From contig MSJH02000835.1 of NCBI GenBank assembly GCA_001931875.2, positions 66,541 through 104,007 on the forward strand: a DNA stretch of 37,467 nt, given 5' to 3'. A program made the position numbers and the translations under genes. Source of the stretch: Byssochlamys sp. IMV 00236. Taxonomy: Eukaryota > Ascomycota > Eurotiomycetes > Eurotiales > Thermoascaceae. This document shows, piece by piece, positions 17,632-30,540 of the stretch; within the stretch, counting starts at the first letter, position 1, and every line of letters starts with the position of its first letter. The notes beneath the pieces were generated by a model that was not told the DNA's origin, did not search any database, and saw only the letters and a program-made list of their open reading frames with translations.

Positions 17632-19909
17632 AAGACTTAAAAAAAATTATTAATTAATCTTACTATTAGTAATAAGGAAGATAATAAAATAAAAAAAAGG
17701 AGAAGGGTAAAAAAAGAATAAAAAGCCTTAAAAAGCTAAAAGGCGAGAAAAAGGTTAAAATATAAAAAAAGAGGAAGTAGGCTAAGAAAGGTTATAATTA
17801 TAAAATTAAGATATTAAAATTGCTTAAGAGAGCGCTTCTTAATTAAGAAAATAAACAAGTTATAAGCAGCCTTTAATAAAGAAAAATTAAAATTAATAAA
17901 CTCTGCTATAAATATACTAATAAGATTTAAATAATACTAAATATATATATAGTAGAAGAAAAGTTATTAAAGGAAAGATTAAAAGTGCTTATTAAGAGTA
18001 ATAAAGAAGTCTATAACTTAGCAATATATAATAGATATTAAAGGTAGTTCTAATACAGCTTCTGTAGATTTATTTTTTAAAAACTATAAATATAGTAATA
18101 AAAAGGAATTATTAAAATAGAGCTAAATTAGCGGCTAGTTAATAATAAAAAAAATATAAAGAAAGTATTATATTAGTTAATACTAAGAAGGCTGTAAGAG
18201 ATTTATAAATCCTATATATACTTTTTAGCTAAAATAATAAGGGTAAGAGAAAATATATAAGTTAGAAATATTAAAAAGGTTTTAAAAGCAGTAAATAAAA
18301 TAACGCTAGCGGTAGTAAAATAGTAAATAAAGACCTTCTTTAAAGATATAAATCGCTTATTAGGTATATTATTAAAAAAGCAGCCTTATTACTCTTTTAA
18401 TAATACTAAATTTAAATAAGTCTCTCTAGTAATTTAGCTTAAAAAACTAGAAGGTAAAAGGAGTCTTAGCTACGCTTTACCTAACCTTATAGAAATAGAA
18501 GAAGCTGCCGATATTATAGAAGTAAAAAAGCCCTTTATTAATTTAAACTCTTAAAATAATAATAAATAAGCTAAAAGGCCTTCTAGTAAAATAAATAACA
18601 ATATAATTAAAAAAGCTATAAAATTTCTTGCGGGAAAAAAAGAATATTTAATTTCTTATTTAAAGCTTACTATAGACTTTTATTTAAGATCTAAATACTT
18701 TATTTAGTTATATCTATAAAAAAGATATATAGCACTAGGGTTAGCTTTTAAAGAGGACTTTATATAATAAGAATTTATAGGATAGTTTTACTCTTCTATA
18801 TTTTAAGGTGAAAAAGGACTTAATTTATAGTATTTAGCGCAAGAAATAGGGGTTACGCTATATTATAAAGAGGAAATAAATAATAAGATTATAAGGGTAA
18901 AGAATATATCTTAAAATATTTTATAGAAGATTATTAGATAAAATATAAGATATTACCTTATTTAGCTAGCTCTCTTTAAAGAATAAAACTATTATTTATA
19001 GGTTCGCTATAGGCGAGAATATATAAAAAAAGATAAAGAGAGATTATAATTTTAAAAGGTATATAGAGATAAAGCCTAATACCTCTATACTACAGAGCTA
19101 TTATAAAAGGGCCTTTTAAAAAAAATAATATTGCTTTAAAGTAAGGGTAAATACTAATATTAAATAACTAAAGAATAGTAATACTAAGAGAAAGAAGCTT
19201 TAATATAGTTGGCATTTATTTTTTTAACTATAAAGAAGTTAATAGAATATACAGGAACTAAAGGGGAAAAGGCCTCTTTAATCTTTTTATCTATAGAGTA
19301 ACTGCAATTAAGAAAGCTTTTTTTAAATAAGCTTTATAGAACTCTGCAAAAATATAGGTAAAGTTATATTTTATTTTTGCTTAAAATATAGAAGCTATTA
19401 AGCTTTTTTTATAAGACTAATAATAATAGCTTATAAGCTTAGCAGTTACTAAGCATAAAATAATAAAATATTAGAATAATCTTACTTCGGGAAAAATTTA
19501 TAGTATAGATAGAAGGGGATTAAATAGGCTAAGATATTAAGATAAAGCAGACAGGGGCATTTATACACAGAGGAGAAGAGACTATATAATAGGGGAAAAC
19601 AGTAGTTAGAGAGAATTTAAAGATATAATTAAATTAGCAAGTTATGTGCTATTATTAGAAGAGGTAGCTTAAATACTTCTAGTAAGGCTAAGGGAGAGAA
19701 AGGATTAGTTAATATAGAATAAAATAAGGAATTCCCCCCTTAGTTATTATTTAGTACCAGTTTAATATTAAGGCAGTTCCCGCTTATTATATTATTTTAC
19801 TATTAAAGCTTCTCTTTTAGCTCTATCTTAAACCCTAAAGAACTAAGCTCTCCTTCTCTTCCTCTATATTTTTATGCTCTAAGACTTACTGCTAAGTCTC
19901 GATACCTTA
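17632..19909. mobile_element. RIP-like degraded repeat, class not determined
   Basis: AT-rich sequence without open frames. The first kilobase reads as lysine/arginine-rich, coiled-coil-like protein fragments on the plus strand, which would suit a retroelement gag or the tail of a pogo-type transposase; neither can be confirmed. About 19620-19680 resembles 30245-30310, downstream of a copia pol relic, so it is probably an LTR fragment. Confidence 0.45.
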
Positions 19910-20800
19910 TCCTATAATAATAGGAAGAATAGAATACTAATAATAGACTAATCTTTTATACCTAGGAACTCTTATTAAAACATAGGATAAATAAAGAAAA
20001 GATATATCTAATTAATATCCTACTAAATAGATATAATTATTTAAAACCCTTTAGTCCCTAGGATAAAAGAATAAACCGGAAAGAATATTAAAGAATTATT
20101 AATAGCCTTATCTATCTAGTAATCTTAATAAAACTAGATATTATATTTATAATAGGTAGATTTAGTTAATATCTATTAAATTTATTTAAGAAGTATTTTA
20201 AATTTCGAAAATCCTTAATAAAATACCTTTATTTAACTATATATTTTAGTCTTTAATTTAATATAAATAAGGACTAGTAACTTATTAGGTACTGAAATTT
20301 AAATTATATAATAGATAAGACTAACTAGATATTAATTCTTAAGAATATTTTTATTTTAACCGGCTATTTTATTAGTTAATTAAATAAAAAGTAAAAATCT
20401 ATTATAACTTTAATAATAGAAACTAAGTATATAGCTATATATTAAGTTATAAAATAGTTTTAGTAGCTAACCTTATTCCTTAAAGATATAAATTATATTA
20501 GTTTAAACTAATATAAACTAATAGTAAAAAAAATAAACCTTTATTATTAAGTCTCTGGTAAAACTCTTTTAAAATAATTAAGTATTCTTATTCTTAATAA
20601 AAGATAATATACCTATAAGAGGTTAAAATATATTAATATTATATATTAGTATATAAGAGACTTATATTAGAGAAATTAGATTAAAATAAAATTTATTAGT
20701 ACTTAAAATATAATAGTAAATAGTTTTACTAAGCCGCTTCTTAAAGTAAATTTTATAAGATTCCTTAGGTAATTAAGACTTACTAATCTAGTAAGTCTAA
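19910..20800 (+). mobile_element. Ty1/copia relic A: 3' half of reverse transcriptase and RNase H
   Basis: The plus strand reads, across stops, the ordered copia pol C-terminal segments. These include a relic of the SPED..V..KEYQ..IGSLMYL region near 20050-20130, a sequence resembling STEAEYMALS near 20417-20440 (ETKYIAIY), and the end of pol around 20700-20770 (NSFTKPL). It aligns over its length with copy C (29320-30190) in the same orientation. Upstream RT motifs are missing, so the 5' part was lost or lies elsewhere. Confidence 0.75.
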
Positions 20801-22499
20801 ACTAAGAAAAAGTATTATAATATAATAATTAAAACTAGTATATCTCTATAATAGGTTATATAATAAAGTTATATAACTAAATAGATAAAGACCTTATCTT
20901 AAGCTATTTAGCTTAAGATAATTATAATAATATTGTTTATTTTACTATAATCTAGGATTCTTTTAATCTTAGTTATTTTCTTAGTACTAGTAGTATGTTT
21001 AAATCCCGTATACTAGCACCTTCTCTTTTTAACTCTAAGGGTATAATAATATTATTACTAATAAGTATATTTATTCTTAGTTTATTTATTAAATATACCT
21101 CTATTATAATTATAATACTACTAATATAGAGAAATTTAAGGTAATATTAATATATTCTAGAAAATTATATATATAATTTTATTTATAAAAGATTATATAG
21201 TTCTCTATTTAAGTAAATTACTTTATATACTTTTATTAAAAGTAGTAGGTAATTACTTAATTTAAGAGTTATACTCTTAGATTAATTAGCCGAGTCTCCT
21301 AATAATTATATATTTTTATATATTTTTATATAACTTATTACTTCTCTATTATAATTAAAAGATTAATACTTTTAATTTCTAATAGAGAGTAGTTAAATAA
21401 GAGACTAGATAAATTTTTATATAGTATAGAGAATTTTAAGAAGTTATATTACTTTAGTAGCTTTAACTATAAATAATATCTTAAAGAATATTATATTATC
21501 CTTTATTAAAGAGAATTATCTATTTTTAATTAATTTTTATCGAGGAATAAGTTTATATATATAATAAGCTTCTTTCTATTTATTGCTTAACCTTATATAT
21601 TAAATATAGTTATATAACTTAATAGCTTATAGCCTTCTTATAGAGATTAATATGTTAAAATAATTTCTTAAGAATCTTATATATTAAAATTAGTTCTAAT
21701 CTTTTAAATAGCCTTAATTTAAAGATATAAGTTTAGTATTAGCTTAAGTCCGGGGCTATAAATAATATCTACTATTATAAAAATTATAGGTTTTAATAGT
21801 TTACTAATAGCGCTATAGCAGCCTATGCTATAATAAAGAGATTAAGCTTATATAACTAAGTAGCTGAAGAGTATATAACTCTATATAAAATTAAACTTTA
21901 TATAGTAAATTATATATATAAAAATATACTTATTTATAACTATAACCCCTTAAAGGCTAATATAATAAAGAAATAGAAGTTAAATTCTCGCTAGCTTAAT
22001 AAGCAGCTTAATTATTATATTAAATAGCTAACTAGTACTAGCGGGTATTAATTATATTATAAGAATTAGAGTTATATATACTATAATAGTAAAAGATTAG
22101 AGATAATATAGAATTAGTATTTAAAATAACTACTATTATAGTTCTCTTAAGATTATAATATATCTATATAGTAACCTAGTTTTAAACCCTAGTAAGAAGT
22201 AAATTTAAATAGTAGTAAATCTATACTATATTAAGAGTAGATTTTTAATATATATAATATAATAAATAGGCAGGAAGAATTATAAAAAGTACTTATTAAA
22301 GAGGGTAAAAATTATAATTTAAACACGAAGCTATATAGGAGATTAGGAGAAATTATTTTAATTTACTAAAATAGAAAGTAGTAAATAATAGAAATAGTAG
22401 AAAATAGTAGTAGTAATATATATAATATTGCTTTTAAAAGAGGAAATTTTAAAGAATTAATTAAAGGGAGAGAAAAAAAGTAAGGATAAAAATTACTAA
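20801..22499. other. AT-rich degraded sequence, probably copia LTR remnant then unassigned repeat
   Basis: Immediately after copy A, aaaaagtattataatata (about 20808-20825) resembles a polypurine tract plus LTR start, and the same junction follows copy C near 30222. Beyond that I identify no domain. It contains one perfect hairpin at 20894-20921. Confidence 0.4.
20894..20921. repeat. Perfect 13-bp inverted repeat with a 2-nt loop
   Basis: The arm ttatcttaagcta (20894-20906) pairs with tagcttaagataa (20909-20921) across TT. It sits about 90 bp into the presumed LTR of copia relic A. Perfect pairing in heavily mutated sequence is unusual, though AT-rich DNA makes short palindromes likely. Confidence 0.6.
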
Positions 22500-23213
22500 T
22501 CTATTTAAATATTTTACTAATGCTTAATAATAAATTCTATAATACTAATATTTTATTTAAATTAATTAGAAGACCCGGCGACTCTTTAAAAGAAAAGGAA
22601 AATAATATTAATAGTTAGGAGAAAATTAGTAAAGCCTTCCCTAAGGCTCTTAATAACTAGAATATATATAAGGCTTTAATAGGACCCTTATTTAAACTAA
22701 GTAAATAAGAACTATTTTATATAGAAATACCCCCGATAATAAAGTAGAAAACAGGAAGAATATAAATTATTAGAAAAAGAGTAAAATACGAAATTCTATA
22801 AAGTTATACTTATACTAAATTTCTTAAACTTAGGAATTAATATAGGTAAGGAGAAATATATAGAATAAATACTTAATATTTTAATAGCTATATATATAAC
22901 TAAGGAGTAAATCCTAATTTTAATTCTATACTATACTATAATTAATAACTCTATATAGAGTAAATTATAGAAGAATATCTATAAGTTTAAAATTAATATA
23001 CTTTAGGCTAATAGTATTTTTAAAATAATTATTCTACTATTTAAAGCTAATATTATTATAAGTTAATAGGTATTTATTACTAAATATAACCTAGATAATT
23101 TTTTTAAAACTTAAAAATATACTTTATTACCTATAGATTTACCCAGAAATATAATATTAATTTTAAGTATACTTTTATTCTTACTCTTTATTATAATATA
23201 TTAAAGGTTTTTA
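22500..23213 (+). mobile_element. Ty1/copia relic B: region upstream of and into reverse transcriptase
   Basis: This segment aligns with 28240-28920 of copy C in the same orientation, for example the shared stretch tatttaaactaagtaaataa at about 22690 and 28393. It ends abruptly near 23213, just after the reading resembling TLRVFLAI at the start of the copia RT. Copy A supplies the later part of pol but lies upstream, so the two are permuted relative to an intact element. Confidence 0.65.
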
Positions 23214-25219
23214 TAATTAATAAAAGATATTCTATTTATCCTCTATAGGGATTTAAATAAGTATTATAATATTCTATTAATATAGCTTATTATTCTAAAA
23301 CTTATATAGAAATAAAATAGACTAAACTACTATTAAAGATATTATCTTAATCCTTAATATTATAGATTCTTTTACTTAGCCTTTATTAAGTTAACTATTA
23401 AATAAAAATAATTATATTAGCGGCCTATATAGTAATTAAAGATATTAAACTAATATAAACTACTTATATAGTTATAACTAGACCCTATAATTAAGGGTTA
23501 TATTAAAAAATACAGTTAATAAAATACTAGTTCTTATAATAAGTATCCCCTTTCCTTCTCCTAAATAAAATTAATTTTTTATTAATCTTTAACCTATATA
23601 GCCGACTAGTAGTATTAATATACTTTATCTTCTCTTAAAGTTAGTAATATAAGTAAAGTATTTATTATATATAGTAATTAGTAAGTATATTTTAAGAATA
23701 CTATCTTTAATTCTATAAATATAATTTAGGCGATATAATCTTAATAATATTATATTAACCCCTCTATTAATAATAAGTCTTAAAAATTACTTAAAATTAC
23801 TATTTTTAACTTTAGTAGAGTTTAATTCTATTAAATTTAATAATATAGTTCTTAATAGTAATAATAAGTTTAAGGTTAAAGTTATAATTAAAGCTATAAG
23901 TAGGTTAAGTTATATAATAGAAAAATATTAATAAATCTCTAGATAAACCTTATTAGTTATTACTTAGGCTTTATTATCTAGGGAAAAAAGAATTAATAAA
24001 TTCTAGGCTTAGATTATTTATAATAGCGCTATATAAAACTAGCTATAATAAAAAACAGAGATTTATAAATTAATTCTAATATGCTCTAAGGATTACTCTT
24101 AAAATTTATATTAATAATTATAATAAACACTAAGCGTATAGAGAACTATAATTAATATAATATAAAGTAAAACTTTTTAAGAGCTATTATTAGCTTACTC
24201 TTAAAAATAAGATAAATCTCCCTATTAAATTTACTGCTATTAAAATAAACTTTAAGGTAATAAGTAATTATATATAATAGGATTATATAGATACTATTAT
24301 AAAGTCTCTTTAAGAGATTTATATTAAATATTAAAATAAAAGAAGTTCTTATCTTTACCTATAGTTTAACTAATAAAATTTCTAAGAATATAATACTATA
24401 AAGAGTCTTAATATTAATCTTTTTATTTAGGAGACTATTCTTAAAATTACAGGTATTTATAAAATATAATATAATTATATTCTTAGAGAACTAAGCTCGC
24501 AGGTTAGTATTAAAGTATTTAATATCTATATTCTAGGTATTAAAATAGTATAACTATAGAAGAAGCTAAGATTTTAAGAGGTAGTCTATAAGTAAAGTAA
24601 TAAAGCAAGTAAATATAATTAATAAATTTATCTATATTAATAGTCTAGTAAATAAAAGATAATACTATAATATAATTAATAAACTAGGGCTTATAATTAA
24701 GTTAAGATAACTACTTAATTAATTAATAATTCTCTAGATTAATTATCTTAAGTTATATATTTTCTATTAGTAGTAACACCCGCGATTAATTAAAAATTTA
24801 AGTATATTAAAGATTAGCTCCTATAATCTATATCTAATTACCCCGGGGTATAATAGATAAAATTTATTAGAAGTTATCTTCTAGAATAACTAAGATATTA
24901 TTAAAAGACTTCTTCTTATATCTTAATAAATTATAGTAAAGATTCTATAGAATTTAATTTATAGTATTATAAGTAAATTAATGCATTATTATTATCTTAT
25001 CCTAGATAATTAAAAAGGTTACCCAGATTAATTCTATTAAATAAGTACTATAATTAATAAAGTATAAGAATTTCTTATTAATATTAATAGAAATATAGAA
25101 TTATTTCTAAGTAATATAATTCTTAGAGAGTAATAATATAGTAATCCTTATTAAGGTAATATAAAGAATAATCTTACCCTAAGACTAGAGATAGCTATAT
25201 AGTATAGTATAAAGAAAGG

Positions 25220-25251
25220 TTTTCTCTATACCGCTTAGGCTATAGAGAAAA
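25220..25251. repeat. 11-bp inverted repeat with a 10-nt loop
   Basis: The arm ttttctctata (25220-25230) pairs with tatagagaaaa (25241-25251). It is located in unassigned AT-rich relic sequence; no associated gene. Confidence 0.5.
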
Positions 25252-26458
25252 AAGTAAGTATTAATTAAGGTATTTATTATAGCTTCTGTAATAATATTAA
25301 AAGCTTAATATTAATTTTAATTTAATTAAAGGATAAGAGTCTCTATTTATTAGGCTAGTTTAATATAATTATAACTAGTCTCCTAAAGAATCTTTAAATT
25401 TAGAGTTACTTTATACTAGTTATTTAAATAACTAAGTAGCTAATAATCTTCTAAGATCTTTTTTTCCCCTTAAAGATTAGTAGTAATAAGAAAAAGACTA
25501 TAATTATAATAGGGAATATAGTTTAAAATAAGATTATATTATAATTAATTATATTTAATCTAATATTAGAGGTTATTATAGATATTATTCTTATATTTCT
25601 CCTAGAGCCTATTAATATTAGAGAGGTTCTTAAAGGTTAATAATAATATTATAAAGTAATTAATAAAATTAATAGTTAGTCTTTATATAATATACTTTTT
25701 TAAAGTATAGGTCTTATCTTTACTCTATAAAATACCCGCGGGCATAATAGACTTTATAAAATATTAAATAAATATAACTATCTATAATGCGGAAGTCCTT
25801 AAAACTTATTAGTTCTTATACTATTATTAAAAGATAATATAGAAAGTAAACCTTATTATAAAGAGGTAATACTTACTTTATATAACTAATTTAAGAGACC
25901 TTTATTTAACGGTATACTTATTTTTTACCTGTATTATTCTAGATAAAATAGTAAGGGAAATTATAAAATAATAGTAGTCTAGGGTCTAGTTTTAGCATAA
26001 ACCTTATTCTCTTAATATATCTTATAGGCGCTAGTATTAAAAGCCGGCTTATTCTTTTATTAATATTATATTTAAAAAAGGCTTTAATTTTAATATTATA
26101 TATTCTATATAATATTTAAGCTCCTTAATATCGCCTTCTATATTATAAGTTATAAGGTACTTATCTAGTAAGTAAATATAAAGGGTATAAATATTAGGAC
26201 TAATTCTATAGGTTAAAAATTTAAATAAATATTAGATTACTTCTAATACCTTAATATAATAACTGTTAATATAGTCCCGGATTTTATTAACTCCTATATT
26301 TAATTTTATAATTATATATATATTATTTAATACTCTATTTAGCCCTTAAGCTATTTAGTTTATCTAGGAATTATCTAGTTATATATATATTATATTAAGA
26401 TATATTTTATAAACCTAGCATACTAAAAGCTAAGTTAACTCTTAGCTTTATTACTCTA

Positions 26459-26478
26459 TTAGCTCGCTAGCGAGCTAA
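26459..26478. repeat. Perfect 20-bp palindrome with GC-containing core
   Basis: ttagctcgctagcgagctaa is fully self-complementary without a loop. It keeps two CpG sites in a block where C and G are otherwise rare, which fits RIP leaving CpG less affected than CpA. Confidence 0.6.
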
Positions 26479-27599
26479 AATTATATTAAAATCCTTATCT
26501 TTAACTACTACTTTATTATATATTATATTTCCTTTATACTTATAAGTAAGGCCTAGAAGCTTAAATTTTTATTAATTCTTAATTCCTTTCTTATATCTTT
26601 AAACTATAGGTAAAAGATTATAATATACCTTAATATTTTTTATTTATATCTATAGCTATACGCTATACTTACTACTTTTAATATTTTAGCTTTATATAGA
26701 AAATTAGCTAATCTAATCTTCTCTATATAAAATTAGGTAAGTATTAAGCTCTTTACCTTATAAAGCCCTTTATATAGCTAAAGTACCTTTATATTTAAAG
26801 ATTAAGAAAGAGCCTTTATCGCACTCTATAGGGCAGCTCTTTATTTTTTTTACCTTATTTATAGTACTAGCTATATTGCCTTTTTATCTTATTATCTCTA
26901 GGCTTAAGAATTTATTTAATCTGCTTATTCTTCTCCCGCGCTAATAACCCTAATTTAATTTTTAACTTAGTTCTCTAGTATTAAGTAAAGGTAGCTTATT
27001 ACTCTTATAGCAGTATATATTTAAAATCTTTTTATTATCTTTCTTATTTTAGTAATTACTTTAATAATAAGGTTATTTATTTTATTAATCTTTACTTATT
27101 TATAATAAGCTACTACTTTATTTATAAGATATAGGTTTAATAAAGATATATATATAAGCGTTTTTAGTAACTTAATTAAAGTAGCTTAAAAGCCTTTTAT
27201 TATTACCCGCAGGCATTTATTTTAAATTTTTTAAAGCTTAATTATTACTATAAATCCTTTATTCCTTTTTATAATTAATTAGTGCTAAGCGTATATAGTA
27301 TATATTATTACTAAGCATATAATTATTATATAAACTTACCGCGCCTAAATTATTAAAATACTCTATATTAACTCTATAAGCTTTATAAGGGCGTTTATTT
27401 AAGTTTTTAACTTCTTAAGCACTTTTATCCTATATATTATTTACTAAAGCCTAGGGTTTAAATAAAGCCTTAATACTCTTACTTCTTGCACTAGCTTCTT
27501 TATAATATTATTTAATTTTAAGGTTTATATTATTTCTAATAAGAGCTAAATTTAATATTACCTTTATCTTAAATTAATAGAAAAAGGAAGTAAAAATAG

Positions 27600-30222
27600 C
27601 TATAAGCCTTAAAGTACTTAATATATAATTAAATAATATACTAAAACTTAAGAATATCTTTAAGACTTAAAAAAAAAGAATTTAGTATTTATTATAAATT
27701 AATAGTTCTATATATATTAACTTAAAATAAAGTTATTAAGTATATTAAATTACTAAAAAAGGAATAAAAGCTTTACTTAAAACTTTAAATATTTAAATTT
27801 TATTATAAGTAAAAGTAGCAGAGGCTAATATATATATTAAAAATAAAGTATTAAATAGATTAATAGTTAACAGGGTTTAAATAATTCTAAAGAAAGCCTT
27901 TACTAGTAACTATTTTAAAGTATAAAGATATTAAGTAATATTATATATAAACCTAAAATTATTATTATAAGATATAAAAAAAAATTAATAAATTAAGGTA
28001 AAATCTATATTTTTATTAAATATATTAAGAGGATAAATAAGTAATAAAGAGTTTAAGTACTAAATATAAAAAAGATTATTAAAACTTATCAAGCTAAATT
28101 CTTTAAGGAATAATTAAAAGAAGATTTAAACCTTAGAATTTTTTAAAGATTAGCGCTAAATATAGTATTAATAAGAAATTTAAAAGAGTAATTAATTTAT
28201 TAATTAAATATCTTAAGTTTAATAAGAGAAAAATATTATTATAATAAGATTTTATTTAAATTAATAATAAAGTCTAATAAGCCTTTAGAAGAAAAGAAAG
28301 ATAAAGTTAATAATTAAAAAGAAATTAATAATCTTAAGAAATTCTTTTTTAAGATTATTAATTCTTAAGATATATATAAAGTTTTAATAAAACCCTTATT
28401 TAAACTAAGTAAATAAGAACTATTTTATATAAAGATATTTTTAATAATAAAGTAAAAAAAAGAGAAATATAAGCTATTAAAGAAAAAACAAAATATTAAA
28501 TTTTATAAAGCTATATTTATACTAAATTTACTATTCTTAAGTTAAAAAAGTATATAAAATTAATATTTAATATTATAATAGCCGCCTATATAGCTAAAGA
28601 ATAAGTTTTAATTTTAGCCTTATATTATACTGCAATTAATAACTCTATATAAAATAAATTATAGAAAAGTGTTTTTAAGTTTAAAACTAATATACTTTAA
28701 GCTAATAGTACTTTTAAGGTAATTACTTTATTACTTAAAGCTAATATTATTATAAGCTAGTAAATGCTTATTATTAAGTATAACTTAAATAATTTCCTTT
28801 AAAAGCTTAAAGCACGCCTTATTACTTATAAATTTACTTAAAAATATAATATTAATTTTAAGTATATTTTTACTCTTACCCTTTATTATAATATATTAAG
28901 AGTCTTTTTAATTATTATTATTATAAAAGACTTTAAGTATTATACTATAAATATTAATAATGCTTTTATTAAATTAATATTAAAGGAGAAAATATATATA
29001 GTAGCTTCTCTTAAAATAAAAGTTTTATTAAAAATAATGCTTAAAGTTTTTAAATCTTTATATAGTTTAAAGTAAGCAGTATAGAATTAAAATTAAACTT
29101 ATATTAAAATATTTTAAAGAATAGGTTTTATATAAATTAATATAAATTTATATCTCTTATAATATTTAAAAAAGAGAATTTTAATTTTAATATATATTAA
29201 TAATATCTTAGTTAGCGCTAAATAAATAGAGAATATTAATTAATTTAAATAATAGTTTAAAATAGCTTATAAGATTAAGGACTTAAAAGAAATAAAGAAA
29301 ATTTTTAATATTTAAGTTATATATAATAAGAAGAATAAAATACTAATAATAAATTAATCTTATTATACTTAAAAACTCTTATTAAAATATAAAATAAATA
29401 AAGAGAAAGTATATCTAGTTAGTATTCTATTAAATAAATATAATTAATTAAAATTCTTTAGCCCTTAAGATAAATAAGTAAATTAAAAAAAGTATTAAAA
29501 AATTATTAATAGCTTTATTTATCTAATAATCTTAATAAAACTAAATATTATATTTATAGTAAGTAGACTTAGTTAATACTTATTAAATTTATTTAAAAAA
29601 TATTTTACTATAATAAAGTTTTTTATAAAATATTTTTATTTAACTATATATCTTAATCTTTAATTTAATATAAGTAAAGACTAGTAACTTATTAAATACT
29701 TAGATTTAAATTATATAATAAATAAGACTAATTAAATATTAATTCTTAAGAATATTTTTATTTTAGCTAATTACCTTATTAGCTAGTTAAATAAAAAATA
29801 AAAGTTTATTATAACTTTAATAATAAAAGCTAAATATATAGCTATATATTAAGCTATAAAATAATTCTAGTAATTAGCCTTACTCTTAAAGAATATAGGT
29901 TATAAAAACTATATTAGTTTAAACTAATATAGACTAATAGTAAAAAAAAAATAAGCTTTTATTATTAAGTCTCTAGTAAAACTCTTTAAAAATAATTAAA
30001 TATCTTTATCTTTAATAAGAGATATATATACTTATAAGAGGTTAAAGTATATTAATATTATATATTACTATATAAAAGACTTATATAAAAAAAATAAAAT
30101 TAGTATAGAATTTATTAATACTAAAAATATAATAATAAATAGTTTTATTAAGCCGCTTTTTAAAGTAAACTTTATAGGGTTTTTAAGTAGCTAAAACTTA
30201 CTAATTTAATAAATTTAAACTA
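27600..30222 (+). mobile_element. Ty1/copia relic C: most complete pol copy
   Basis: Read across stops on the plus strand: the RT start near 28890-28970 (NILRVFLIII, then INNAFIKLILKEKIY), SLYSLK at about 29055 for the copia LYGLKQ motif, YINNILVSAK at about 29190-29220 for YVDDI, then KYIAIY near 29830 for the RNase H AEYMAL motif, and IKPLFKVNFI near 30150-30180 at the end of pol. The 5' boundary is approximate and set by similarity to the inverted copy D. Base changes are mostly C-to-T and G-to-A relative to copies A and B, which are less degraded. Confidence 0.8.
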
Positions 30223-30540
30223 AAAAAAAGTATTATAATATAGCAGTTAAAATTAATATATTAAGAGATATAATTAGCTTAGCAGTTATATGCTATTATT
30301 AAAAAAGTAATTTAAATATTTTTAATAATATAGCGCGAGAATAAATATCTTAAGAAAAATAATAATAATATTATTTATTATTCTGCTATAATAGTTAAGT
30401 CTCTTTAATTTTAAATTATCTCTTACTTCTAGTAATTAATAATAGATTTTACTATAGTTAGATTTATTCTTTTTAACTTAATATATATATATATTATTAA
30501 TTTATTTACTACTATAAGAATAGTATTATATATAATTTTA
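30223..30540 (+). repeat. Probable 3' LTR remnant of copia relic C
   Basis: It begins after an A-rich polypurine-like tract with agtattataatata, the same junction as after copy A. It contains a segment (about 30267-30330) similar to 19620-19680. A matching 5' LTR was not found by eye, so the right boundary is a guess. Confidence 0.4.

Larger units (their letters stand above)
23214..27599. mobile_element. AT-rich degraded repeats, class not determined
   Basis: About 4.4 kb with no open frame and the same TpA-rich texture. Reading both strands I find no domain I can defend. Two inverted repeats (25220-25251 and 26459-26478) and a few surviving CpG-rich islets such as cccgcggg at about 25728 stand out. 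Confidence 0.5.
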
